From positions 930,001 to 994,000 of the forward strand of contig NZ_CP053928.1 in the NCBI RefSeq assembly GCF_014108865.1: DNA of 64,000 bases. The letters are read 5' to 3'. This document shows, in pieces, positions 41,616 to 49,469 of the stretch. Every line of letters begins with the position of its first letter. Positions within the stretch are counted from its first letter, which is position 1. This DNA is from Nocardioides sp. WS12. GTDB lineage: Bacteria > Actinomycetota > Actinomycetes > Propionibacteriales > Nocardioidaceae. The notes beneath the pieces were generated by a model, which was not told the origin of the DNA, searched no databases, and saw only the letters and a program-made list of their open reading frames with translations. The position numbers and the translations under genes are program-made.

Positions 41616-42473
41616 TCAGGCGTCTGTTGGTTCGACGAACGTCTTGGTGACCCAGACCGAGGCGAGATAGCCGCCGATGCTCAGGACCGGAATGATGATC
41701 AGCATCGACCAGCTGTCGAGCAGGTCGATCAGGAACAGCAGGGCCACCACGGCCACCAGGCCGACTGCGAGGAAGCTGCTGCTGCCGGGGTCGGGGATGA
41801 GGAAGACCTTCAGCAGGGCACTGCCGAGCAGCACGCAGAGCGCGAAGGTGGCGATCAGCAGCAGGAAGCCCGGGCCCCCGCCGCACGAGGACGTGCCCCG
41901 GACGGCCTCGCAGCCACGCAGCGACAGCCAGGTCAGCGCGACCATCGTGGCGCCCACGGCGAACCCGGTGAGGGCTGCGGCGCGGTAGAGCGTCAGCAGC
42001 GGCCCCTGGGCCAGCTGGGAGATCTCGGCGTCCTCGGTGGCCGCCGTGGTCGTCGCCACCGGCTCCGGCTCAACAGGCTTCGGGGCCGGCTTCGCGGCGG
42101 CGGGCTTGGGCGCCGGCGTCGGCTCAACAGGCTTCGCTGCCACGGGAGCAGGTTCCGGTTCGGGCTCGGGTTCGGGCTCGGGTTCGGGTTCCGGCTCCGG
42201 TTCGGGCTCCGGTTCGGGTTCGGGCTCCGGTTCGGGTTCCGGCTCCACGGCCTCCAGGACCGCGGTCGGCTCTTCGAGCGCGGGCTCCTCGACGACCGCT
42301 TCCGTGGCCACGGGGACCTCGGCGGTCGGGGGCGTCGGACGAGTGGCGGCCGCGGGGCTGGCTGCCGTGCTGGGCTCTGCGGGCGCGTCGGACTTCTCGG
42401 CCGGCTTCTTCTTGCGCCCGAACAACTTGGGCGGTTCCAAGCTGAGCTTCAGCTTGTCCTGCTCGTCTGACAT
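41616..42473 (-). CDS. membrane protein with Glu-Pro repeat domain
   Basis: A 285-residue protein of unknown function. A charged N-terminus ([20 protein letters not shown], then RKKKPAEK) leads to a long Ala/Pro/Thr linker containing 16 consecutive Glu-Pro dipeptides. The C-terminal 110 residues form four membrane helices ([19 protein letters not shown] is one). EP repeats form extended rods that may span a layer, although here the topology suggests the repeat is cytoplasmic. ATG 42473 is used; an upstream in-frame start at 42557 would add an unlikely Arg-rich segment. Confidence 0.78.
   Translation of the reverse strand: MSDEQDKLKLSLEPPKLFGRKKKPAEKSDAPAEPSTAASPAAATRPTPPTAEVPVATEAVVEEPALEEPTAVLEAVEPEPEPEPEPEPEPEPEPEPEPEPEPEPEPEPAPVAAKPVEPTPAPKPAAAKPAPKPVEPEPVATTTAATEDAEISQLAQGPLLTLYRAAALTGFAVGATMVALTWLSLRGCEAVRGTSSCGGGPGFLLLIATFALCVLLGSALLKVFLIPDPGSSSFLAVGLVAVVALLFLIDLLDSWSMLIIIPVLSIGGYLASVWVTKTFVEPTDA
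42151..42246 (-). repeat. hexanucleotide tandem repeat encoding 16 Glu-Pro units
   Basis: Sixteen hexamers of the form GGYTCS (plus strand) in a row without interruption. Variation is confined to the third bases, so the repeat is kept at protein level. It is prone to copy-number change by slippage in multiples of two residues. Confidence 0.95.
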
Positions 42474-42616
42474 GGCGTGCAGTCTGTCACGAAGGGCTGG
42501 CGTGGGGTGGCAACACCCACGCAGGGGTCCGACACGCCGTTGACCCGCGCTCAGCACGCATCTGGTGCGGGCTGAGCGCGGGGAAGAGCCCCGGCGGGGC
42601 CCAGACCGGCAAAAGC

Positions 42617-42654
42617 AAGGGACCCGAACCCACTTCCGTGGGTCCGGGTCCCTT
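42617..42654 (-). terminator. terminator of tRNA-Pro
   Basis: Seventeen-base arms (42617-42633, 42638-42654; one G-T type mismatch) around a TTCC loop. On the minus strand it is followed by GCTTTT. Confidence 0.8.
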
Positions 42655-42676
42655 ACCGATGTCCTGAGACATCACA

Positions 42677-42753
<77 letters not shown>

Positions 42754-42853
42754 CCGATCACCAGCCCCTTGCGGGGACGGCTCACAAGCACGGGAGCATA
42801 GCGGAGCCGGGAGGCCGACCTGCAATCGGGAGCCGGGTTGCGGACGGGGTGCC

Positions 42854-43786
42854 CTAGGCCACGGGCAGCAGGTTGAGGACGACCGCTTCGGGTCGGCAAG
42901 CGATCCGGATCCGCGTGTAGGGGTTCGTGCCGATGCCCGCGGAGACGTGCAGCACCGACGATCGAGGATCACCCGGCCGGGAGTCGGCGGGGTGGCGGTG
43001 CAGGCCGCGTGCGCGGGCCGGCTCGATGTCGCAGTTGGTGGTCAGCGCACGGGAACCGCCGGGCCAGGGCAGCCGCACCTGGCCGCCGTGCGTGTGCCCG
43101 GCGATGATCGCGTCGTACCCGTCGTCGGCGAACTGGTCCAGCACCCGCAGGTACGGCGCGTGGGCCACCCCGATGCGCAGGTCGGCATCCGCTTCCGCCG
43201 GTCCGGCGACGGCGGCGAGGTCGTCGTACCCGAGGTGCGGGTCATCGACCCCGGCGAACGCGAAGGTCGTCTCGCCGACGGTCAGCCGCGAACGCCGGTT
43301 GGTCAGGTCCAGCCAGCCCGCGCCCGCCATCCCGGCCGTCAGGTCACCCCATGGAAGTTGGGGGACGTCGGTGTGGCGCTTGCCGTCGTCCGGTGTCAGG
43401 TAGGCGAACGGGTTGCGCAGGCCGGGCTCGAAGTAGTCGTTGGAGCCGTGGACGAAGACGCCGGGCAGGTCGAGCAGGCCGCCGAGGCTGTCGAGTACGA
43501 CGGGGACCGCATCGCGGTGCGCCAGGTTGTCGCCGGTGTCGATCACCAGGTCGGGCTCCAGAGCCGCCAGCGACCGCAGCCACTCCTGCTTCCGGGTCTG
43601 CCCGGGCGTCATGTGGATGTCGGTGAGCTGCAGGACCCGCAACGGGCGCATTCCGGCAGGCAGCACCCGGACGTCGTAGGTCCGCAGCGTGTACTGACGG
43701 GCCTCCCAGACCGCGTACGACGTCACCGCGGCCCCGAGCGCGCCGCCGAGGCCCGCCGTGCGCAGGAGCGCCTGCCCTAATCCCAT
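42854..43786 (-). CDS. membrane-anchored metallophosphoesterase
   Basis: A 310-residue calcineurin-like phosphoesterase. An N-terminal hydrophobic segment (ALLRTAGLGGALGAAVTSYA) acts as anchor or signal. Metal-site motifs in order: LTDIHM (D-x-H), IDTGDN (GDN), HGSNDYF (GNHD variant, His replaced by Asn-Asp order), GVAHAP and AGHTHGGQV. It belongs to the YkuE/YaeI group that has been linked to phospholipid or wall precursors. Its start is only 36 bases from the divergent YqeY gene. An orthologue in the same ponA2-wblA neighbourhood is known from other actinobacteria. Confidence 0.9.
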   Translation of the reverse strand: MGLGQALLRTAGLGGALGAAVTSYAVWEARQYTLRTYDVRVLPAGMRPLRVLQLTDIHMTPGQTRKQEWLRSLAALEPDLVIDTGDNLAHRDAVPVVLDSLGGLLDLPGVFVHGSNDYFEPGLRNPFAYLTPDDGKRHTDVPQLPWGDLTAGMAGAGWLDLTNRRSRLTVGETTFAFAGVDDPHLGYDDLAAVAGPAEADADLRIGVAHAPYLRVLDQFADDGYDAIIAGHTHGGQVRLPWPGGSRALTTNCDIEPARARGLHRHPADSRPGDPRSSVLHVSAGIGTNPYTRIRIACRPEAVVLNLLPVA

Positions 43787-43822
43787 TCGGCAAGCACATC
43801 ACACGGCAGGCACAATCAAGGC

Positions 43823-44281
43823 ATGAGCACCCTCAAGGACCGTCTGCGCGCTGACCTGACCACCGCGATCAAGGCCCGTGACGACCTCCGGTCCTCCACC
43901 CTCCGGATGGTCCTCACCGCAGTCACCAACGCAGAAGTGGCCGGGAAGGTCGCCAAGGAGCTCACCGACGACGAGGTGCTCAGCGTCCTGTCCAGCGAGG
44001 CGAAGAAGCGCCGCGAGGCCGCGGTGGCGTTCGAGGAGGGCAACCGGCCCGAGCAGGCCGCCAAGGAGCGTGCCGAGACGGCTGTGCTCCAGGACTACCT
44101 GCCCCAGCAGCTCGGGGTCGAGGAGATCGCAGCGATCGTCACCGCAGCGGTCGAGCAGATCGGCGCGGCTGGTGCCGGCCCCAAGGCCATGGGCCAGGTG
44201 ATGGGCATCGTGACGCCGCAGGTCAAGGGGCGTGCCGATGGCGCAGCCGTGGCCGCGGAGGTACGGCGCCAGCTGGGCTGA
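43823..44281 (+). CDS. GatB/YqeY domain protein
   Basis: A 152-residue YqeY-type protein, related to the tail domain of GatB, the amidotransferase that corrects misacylated tRNA. Recognised from MSTLKDRLRADLTTAIKARD, then STLRMVLTAVTNAEV, AVAFEEGNRPEQAAKERAE and GAGPKAMGQVMGIVTPQVKG. The free-standing protein's role is not settled. It ends nine bases before the convergent PBP gene. Confidence 0.93.
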   Translation: MSTLKDRLRADLTTAIKARDDLRSSTLRMVLTAVTNAEVAGKVAKELTDDEVLSVLSSEAKKRREAAVAFEEGNRPEQAAKERAETAVLQDYLPQQLGVEEIAAIVTAAVEQIGAAGAGPKAMGQVMGIVTPQVKGRADGAAVAAEVRRQLG

Positions 44282-44290
44282 GCCCGTACG

Positions 44291-46657
44291 TCAGTCGTCG
44301 TCGGTGGCGTCGTCGGTGGCGTCGTCCGTGGCGCCGCCGGTGGCGCCACCGGCAGGCGGCCCGCCGCGCTTCTTCTTTTTCTTCGCCGCCTTCGGGCTGC
44401 CGTCGGAGATGAAGAGGGTGACCGTGTCACCTGAGCCGAGGTCGGCCCCTGCGCCGGGGGAGGAGTAGGCGACGAGTCCGGCGCGGTAGCCCGAGTCGAC
44501 CGTGCTGCCACGGGCGACCGTGAAGCCGAGGGCCGCCAGTTCCGAACGCGCGTCTTCGTAGCTTCGGCCGGCGACGTCGGGAATCGGGGTCAGGACGCCC
44601 GCGATGTCGGTGGAGGAAGGCCGCTCGAAGTCCTCGTCGTCGAGGTACTGGGCGATCGCCTTGAAGGTGTCCCCCCACAGCGGCCCGGCCGTGGTCGAAC
44701 CCGACGAGGTGTACAGGGTCCGGCCGCCGACCGACTTGCCGTCCAGGGACTGGGGTTGGCCCGCCTTGTTGATGCCGGCCACCACCGAGGCGCCCGCGAG
44801 GTTGGGCGTGTAGCCAGCGAACCAGACCGAGTTGTTGGCGTTGGTCGTACCGGTCTTGCCTGCAGCCGGCTGCCCGGGGCTCAACGCCTGGCCGAAGCCA
44901 CCGGGGGCGATCACGCCGCGGAGCACGTCGTTGACGGCGTTCGCGACGGGGCTGGCGAGCACCTGCGTGCACGCCTTCTCGTACTTCTTCAGGATGTTGC
45001 CGTCGACGTCCTCGATCTGCGTGACCGGACGGGCGTCACAGTGCAGGCCGCGTGCGGCGAAGGTCGAGTAGGCCTCGGCCATCTCCAGCGGGCTCACGCT
45101 GGCCACGCCGAGGGTGAACGACGGCACGATGTTCGCCTTGGTCAGGGAGCGGATGCCCATCCGCTTGGCGAGCTTCCACGGCTCGCAGATGCCGACCTCC
45201 TTCTCGAGGTTCACGAAGAAGGTGTTGACCGACTTCTGCGTGCCTTCGTAGAGGTTCGGCGAGGCCGACGATCGCGTGGAGTTGCCGGGCGTCCAGATGC
45301 CGCTGCTCTGGTAGGGCCCGTCGCAGGTCTCGAACTCGCTCTCGACGAAGCGACCGGGGTTGGGCGCCGGGAACCGCTGACTGAGCGGGATCTTCTTCTG
45401 GATCGCGGCGGCGAGCACGAAGGCCTTGAAGGTCGACCCCGGCTGGAAGCCAGCGGCGTCGCCGTACTTCGTGGGCACCGCGTAGTTGAGGAAGGTCTGG
45501 CCCTTCTTCTTGCCCATCGGTCGCGACTGGGCCAGCGCTCGGACGTTGCCGCTGCCGGGCTCGATCAGCGCCAGGGCGCCGATGGCCGCGTCGTCCTTGA
45601 AGACGTGGGACTTCACCGACGCCTGTGCGGCCTTCTGGAAGCGCATGTCGATGGTGGTCTTGATCGTCAGGCCACCGTTGAAGATCAGCGCCTCGCGCTC
45701 GGCGGGCGTCTCGCCCAGTGCGGGGTCGGTCTTGAGCCAGCGCACGACGTAGTCGCAGAAGAACTGCGCACCCGAGTTCACGCAGCCGTTCGGCTGCTCC
45801 TGCACCTTGAGCCCGAGCTTGCGCTTCTTCGCGGCGTCGGCCTCGGCGTCCGTGACGACGCTGAGCTGGGCCATCCGGCCGAGCACGATGTTGCGTCGGA
45901 CCATCGCCTGGGCGGCGTTCTTCGTGGGGTTGTAGGCCTCGGGGCTCTGCACGAGTCCGGCCAGGAGAGCCGCCTGGCGCAGGTCCAGGTCCTTGGCGTT
46001 GACGCTGAAGTAGTGCTGGGCGGCGGCCTGGACGCCGTACGCGCCGTCACCGAAGTAGGCGGTGTTGAGGTACCGCTCGAGGATCCAGTCCTTTGTGTGG
46101 CGCTTCTCCAGCGCGATCGCGTAGCGCAGTTCCTTGAGCTTGCGACCGTAGGTGTCGTCGGTCGCTGCGGCGCGTTCCTCGTCGGTCTTGGCCTGGTTGA
46201 TCAGGGTCAGCTTCACCAGTTGCTGCGTGATCGACGAGCCGCCCTGGGCGACGCCGCCGGCGGCCTGGTTGGTGAACAGGGCGCGCACCGTGCCCTTCAC
46301 GTCGAGCGCACCGTGTTGGTAGAAGCGGTAGTCCTCGATCGCGACGATGGCCTCGACCATCGTGCGCGACATCTGGCGCAGGGGTACGTCGACCCGGTTC
46401 TGGTCGTACAGGGTGGCGATGGTGCGCCCGCCCTTGTCCTTGATCTCGGTGCGCTGCGGCAGTTGCTCGGTCGCGAGTTGCTGCGGGAGGTCGTCGACGG
46501 ACTCGGCCACGTTGCGGGCGGTGAAGCCCAGGACACCGGCAAACGGGATCGCCAGACCCGACACGACGACCCCGAGGACGGCAGACACCAGCAGCATCAC
46601 GCCGAGATGGGAGGCGATCTTGCCGGGCGGCAGGCCGTCGAACCGGGTACGAGACAT
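44291..46657 (-). CDS. ponA2: class A penicillin-binding protein with PASTA domain
   Basis: Bifunctional peptidoglycan synthase of 788 residues. N-terminal membrane anchor, then GT51 glycosyltransferase (EDYRFYQHGALDVKGTVRAL; QGGSSITQQLVKLTL), then transpeptidase with GSTFK (Ser near 408), SVN and AGKTGTTN (near 600). One PASTA domain (PIPDVAGRSYEDARSELAAL) can sense uncrosslinked wall, and the C-terminus is Lys-rich followed by TDDA repeats. The symbol rests on synteny with wblA/whiB4 and the ArsA pair, as for mycobacterial PonA2. A TACCCT -10 six bases before the ATG suggests a leaderless mRNA. Confidence 0.93.
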   Translation of the reverse strand: MSRTRFDGLPPGKIASHLGVMLLVSAVLGVVVSGLAIPFAGVLGFTARNVAESVDDLPQQLATEQLPQRTEIKDKGGRTIATLYDQNRVDVPLRQMSRTMVEAIVAIEDYRFYQHGALDVKGTVRALFTNQAAGGVAQGGSSITQQLVKLTLINQAKTDEERAAATDDTYGRKLKELRYAIALEKRHTKDWILERYLNTAYFGDGAYGVQAAAQHYFSVNAKDLDLRQAALLAGLVQSPEAYNPTKNAAQAMVRRNIVLGRMAQLSVVTDAEADAAKKRKLGLKVQEQPNGCVNSGAQFFCDYVVRWLKTDPALGETPAEREALIFNGGLTIKTTIDMRFQKAAQASVKSHVFKDDAAIGALALIEPGSGNVRALAQSRPMGKKKGQTFLNYAVPTKYGDAAGFQPGSTFKAFVLAAAIQKKIPLSQRFPAPNPGRFVESEFETCDGPYQSSGIWTPGNSTRSSASPNLYEGTQKSVNTFFVNLEKEVGICEPWKLAKRMGIRSLTKANIVPSFTLGVASVSPLEMAEAYSTFAARGLHCDARPVTQIEDVDGNILKKYEKACTQVLASPVANAVNDVLRGVIAPGGFGQALSPGQPAAGKTGTTNANNSVWFAGYTPNLAGASVVAGINKAGQPQSLDGKSVGGRTLYTSSGSTTAGPLWGDTFKAIAQYLDDEDFERPSSTDIAGVLTPIPDVAGRSYEDARSELAALGFTVARGSTVDSGYRAGLVAYSSPGAGADLGSGDTVTLFISDGSPKAAKKKKKRGGPPAGGATGGATDDATDDATDDD

Positions 46658-46663
46658 GGCCTC

Positions 46664-46669
46664 AGGGTA
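46664..46669 (-). promoter_or_regulatory. -10 box (TACCCT) for leaderless PBP gene
   Basis: On the minus strand TACCCT, six bases (GAGGCC), then ATG 46657. Confidence 0.45.
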
Positions 46670-46744
46670 CGGGACATACCTGTGCGACCCGGACTCGTCG
46701 CGAGGTGAACGACGGTAGGACGGGCGCGCTCGACCAAGTGCGGA

Positions 46745-46762
46745 CTAGTCAGATGTGACTAG
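46745..46762. promoter_or_regulatory. inverted repeat in the PBP-wblA intergenic region
   Basis: CTAGTCA-GATG-TGACTAG (7-4-7) lies between the divergent PBP and wblA genes. The symmetry and place suggest a dimeric regulator site acting on one or both. No known box is recognised. Confidence 0.45.
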
Positions 46763-46884
46763 ACAGGTTGGGCAGAACGAGCGGTGTTGGAGAGGGGTCT
46801 TCATCCTTTACTTTGTCTAAGTCGAAGAGACCATGCGCTGTGGGGGTGCTGGCTCTTCGGATGTGGGAACCACAAGGGGACAAC

Positions 46885-47166
46885 ATGTGGGTAGATGACT
46901 GGGCGCCCAGGGCGGCCTGTAGAGAATCGCAGCCGGACCAGCTTTTCGTCCGTGGTGCAGAGCAGAACAAGGCCAAGCAAGTGTGTTCGGGTTGTGCCGT
47001 GCGCACCGAGTGTCTCGCTGAGGCGCTCGACAACCAGATCGAGTGGGGCGTCTGGGGCGGAATGACGGAGCGGGAGCGCCGTGCGCTGCTGCGCCGCCGC
47101 CCAAGTGCGTCGTGGCGCAAGGTCCTTGAGGACGCGCGCGACGGCCAGGGCGTACCGGCTGTCTGA
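46885..47166 (+). CDS. whiB4: WhiB-family iron-sulfur regulator (WblA/WhiB4 type)
   Basis: A 93-residue transcription factor with a [4Fe-4S] cluster held by Cys12, Cys34, Cys37 and Cys43 (AAC, VCSGC, TEC). The WhiB turn GVWGGMTERERR and a basic DNA-binding tail (RRALLRRRPSASWRKV) follow. Flanking a PASTA-type PBP and two ArsA-type ATPases is the conserved location of wblA in Streptomyces and whiB4 in mycobacteria, regulators of development and oxidative stress. ATG 46885 is preferred, since AAGGGGAC stands just upstream and the family starts MWxxDWA; the leader from the probable promoter is long. Confidence 0.92.
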   Translation: MWVDDWAPRAACRESQPDQLFVRGAEQNKAKQVCSGCAVRTECLAEALDNQIEWGVWGGMTERERRALLRRRPSASWRKVLEDARDGQGVPAV

Positions 47167-47174
47167 GGCCTGAA

Positions 47175-47204
47175 CCGGGAGGGTCGCGCGAGCGACCTTC
47201 CCGG
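47175..47204. terminator. hairpin between convergent wblA and ArsA genes
   Basis: Thirteen-base arms (47175-47187, 47192-47204; one mismatch) with loop GCGA. Nine bases after the wblA stop and seven before the ArsA-like stop, so it can serve both. Confidence 0.7.
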
Positions 47205-47210
47205 CCTGTT

Positions 47211-48392
47211 TCACCCCTGTGCGAGCAGGGTGCCGACCGTGCGCAGCCCATCGAGGTCGTGCACGTCTCCGGCAAGCGCCGGCACGACGACCGTCGACAC
47301 CTGCGGGTGCGCGGTCGCGAACCGGTCGCGCAGCATGCCCTCGCGCTGCACCATCCGCACCCGGTCCCCGTGGAGCCGGAGCAGTCCGGCCGTCAGCGAC
47401 CCGGCATCCTGTTGACGCAGCCGCTCCGCTGCCGTCATCGCCTCGTCCGCCGACAGGGCGCCGGCCGGCTCCGGGCTGGCCCGGTTGATCACCAGTCCTG
47501 CCAAGGGCATGCCGTCCTCGCTGAGCCGCTCCACGAAGTACTCCGCCTCGCGCAGTGCATCCGGCTCCGGGGCGGCGACCACGAGGAACGCCGTACCGTC
47601 GGCCTTGAGCAGCGAGTAGGTCAGTTGCGCGCGCTGGCGGAAGCCGCCGAAGACGGTGTCGAGTGCGGTGACGAAGGTCTGCAGGTCCTTGAGGAACTGG
47701 GCGCCCAGGATCTTGGTCATCGCGTTCACGATGAGACCGAAGCCGGCCGACATCAGCTTCGCGGGGCCCTTGGCCGGCGCCATCATCAGCCGGACGAACT
47801 TGCCGTCCAGGAAGCTCGACAGGCGTTCGGGGGAGTCCAGGAAGTCCAGCGCTGACCGGGACGGCGGTGTGTCCACGACGATCAGGTCGTAGGTGCCGGC
47901 CGCTTGCGAGTCACGGTGCAACTGGCCGAGCTTCTCCATCGCCATGTACTCCTGCGTGCCCGCGAACGAGCTCGACAGTGCGATGTAGAACGGGTTGGCC
48001 AGGATCTGCTTCGCCTTCTCCGGGCTGGCCTGGGAGATGACCACCTCGTCGAAGGTGCGCTTCATGTCGAGCATCATCGCGTCGAGGGTGCCCTCGCCCT
48101 GGATGCCGCTGACCGGCCGCGGGGTGTTGTCGAGCTCCGCAATACCCATCGACTGCGCGAGGCGGCGAGCCGGGTCGATCGTGAGTACGACGACCTTCCG
48201 CCCCCGTTCGGCTGCCCGCAGCGCGAGCGCGGCACTGGTCGTGGTCTTGCCGACGCCGCCGGAGCCGCAGCACACGATGATCCCCGTCGTCGGGTCATCG
48301 AGGAGGGCGTCGACGTCGAGAGTGCCGGCCCGCCGGGCGGGCGTGGTGGCGGGGCCGACGCGGGTCTGGCGTTGGGTGCTGCTGCGTGCCAT
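47211..48392 (-). CDS. ArsA-type ATPase (second of pair)
   Basis: A 393-residue SIMIBI-class ATPase. P-loop GSGGVGKTTTSAALALRAAE near residues 43-62, switch I VLTIDPARRLAQSMG, switch II IVVDTPPSRSALDFLDSPER. It has an N-terminal extension of about 35 residues rich in Arg/Thr. The pair is orthologous by position to mycobacterial Rv3679/Rv3680, whose products form a complex. There is no arsenite pump gene nearby, so a role in arsenic export is unlikely; tail-anchored-protein targeting or stress survival has been discussed for such pairs. The start overlaps the upstream partner by one base (TGATG). Confidence 0.9.
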   Translation of the reverse strand: MARSSTQRQTRVGPATTPARRAGTLDVDALLDDPTTGIIVCCGSGGVGKTTTSAALALRAAERGRKVVVLTIDPARRLAQSMGIAELDNTPRPVSGIQGEGTLDAMMLDMKRTFDEVVISQASPEKAKQILANPFYIALSSSFAGTQEYMAMEKLGQLHRDSQAAGTYDLIVVDTPPSRSALDFLDSPERLSSFLDGKFVRLMMAPAKGPAKLMSAGFGLIVNAMTKILGAQFLKDLQTFVTALDTVFGGFRQRAQLTYSLLKADGTAFLVVAAPEPDALREAEYFVERLSEDGMPLAGLVINRASPEPAGALSADEAMTAAERLRQQDAGSLTAGLLRLHGDRVRMVQREGMLRDRFATAHPQVSTVVVPALAGDVHDLDGLRTVGTLLAQG

Positions 48393-49390
48393 CAGGCCAT
48401 TCCCTGCGCTCGGAGGTGGGCGGCGAGTTCGTACAGGCCGCCGATGTCGATGCCGCCGGCCATCCGGGGGAGTTCGTAGGACGGCACGTCGAGCTGGGCG
48501 ACCAGCGCCCGCTGGGAGTCCTCGAGGGCGCGACGCTCGGCGTGGTCGGCTGCCTCGGCGACGAGGTCCTCGACCAGGGTCGGGGTGACCGCGAGGCCCC
48601 CTGCCGCGAGGTCCTTCTCGATGGCGGCCTGGTCGAGGCTGCCCGTGCGCGCGGCGGCGAGGTCGTCGGCATCGAGATCCTGGGGCCGGGCGAGGTTCAC
48701 GATGACGCCGCCGACCGGGAGCCGGTTGGCACCCAGTTCGGCGATGCCGTCGATGGTCTCCTGCACCGGCATCTCCTCGAGCACGGTGACCAGGTGGACC
48801 GCCGTACGCGGCGAACGGAACAGGGTCATCATCGTGTCCGACTGCGCCTTGATCGGGCCGACCTTCGCCAGCCCGGCCAGTTCGTTGCTGACGTTGAGGA
48901 ACTGGCAGATCCGGCCGGTCGGCGGCGCGTCCAGCACGACGTGGTCGTAGTTGATGGCGCCCTTGTTGCGGCTGTTGCGCTCGACGGCCTCGTAGACCTT
49001 GCCGGTGAGCAGCACGTCGCGCACGCCCGGCGCGATGGTGGTGGCGAACTCGATGACGCCGAAGCGGTCGAGCGCCTTCCCGGCGCGGCCGAGGCGGTAG
49101 TACATGGAGAGGTACTCCAGGAGCGCGGACTCCGCGTCGATGTGCAGGGCGTAGACGACGCCGCGGCCGCCGTCCTCGTCCGGGAGGCCGGTGGTCAGGC
49201 GCCGTTCGACGTACGGGAGCGGGTCGACGTCGAACATCCGCGCGATGCCCTGGCGACCCTCGACCTCACACAACAGGACGTTCTTGCCCTTGCGGGCCAG
49301 CGCGAGCGCGAGCGCCGAGGCCACGGTCGACTTACCCGTACCGCCCTTGCCGGAGACGATGTGCAGGCGAACCTTCGGCCAATCACTCAC
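48392..49390 (-). CDS. ArsA-type ATPase (first of pair)
   Basis: A 332-residue ATPase with deviant Walker A GKGGTGKST (residues 14-22) and switch regions LLCEVEGRQGIARMFD and VVLDAPPTGRICQFLNVS. It is shorter than its neighbour and lacks the N-terminal extension. Both are co-transcribed, with a one-base overlap. The GTG at 49390 has TACGCT six bases upstream and no ribosome binding site, which agrees with leaderless expression. It should form a heterodimer with the following gene product. Confidence 0.9.
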   Translation of the reverse strand: MSDWPKVRLHIVSGKGGTGKSTVASALALALARKGKNVLLCEVEGRQGIARMFDVDPLPYVERRLTTGLPDEDGGRGVVYALHIDAESALLEYLSMYYRLGRAGKALDRFGVIEFATTIAPGVRDVLLTGKVYEAVERNSRNKGAINYDHVVLDAPPTGRICQFLNVSNELAGLAKVGPIKAQSDTMMTLFRSPRTAVHLVTVLEEMPVQETIDGIAELGANRLPVGGVIVNLARPQDLDADDLAAARTGSLDQAAIEKDLAAGGLAVTPTLVEDLVAEAADHAERRALEDSQRALVAQLDVPSYELPRMAGGIDIGGLYELAAHLRAQGMA

Positions 49391-49396
49391 CGGGGC

Positions 49397-49402
49397 AGCG
49401 TA
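49397..49402 (-). promoter_or_regulatory. -10 box (TACGCT) for leaderless ArsA pair
   Basis: On the minus strand TACGCT, six bases, then GTG 49390. Confidence 0.45.
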
Positions 49403-49469
49403 GCGACAGGGGAGGCCCGCGGGTGCTGACACGCCCCGTGAACCTCCCCACGCTGGTGTGTTGGCCCGG

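Noticed and set aside
44756..46708. 650-codon open frame antisense to the PBP gene
   Set aside because: Shadow frame; all PBP motifs are on the minus strand.
47211..49390. Arsenite efflux (ars) operon
   Set aside because: No arsB/acr3, arsR or arsC is present; synteny with wblA/whiB4 points to the non-arsenic ArsA pair of actinobacteria.
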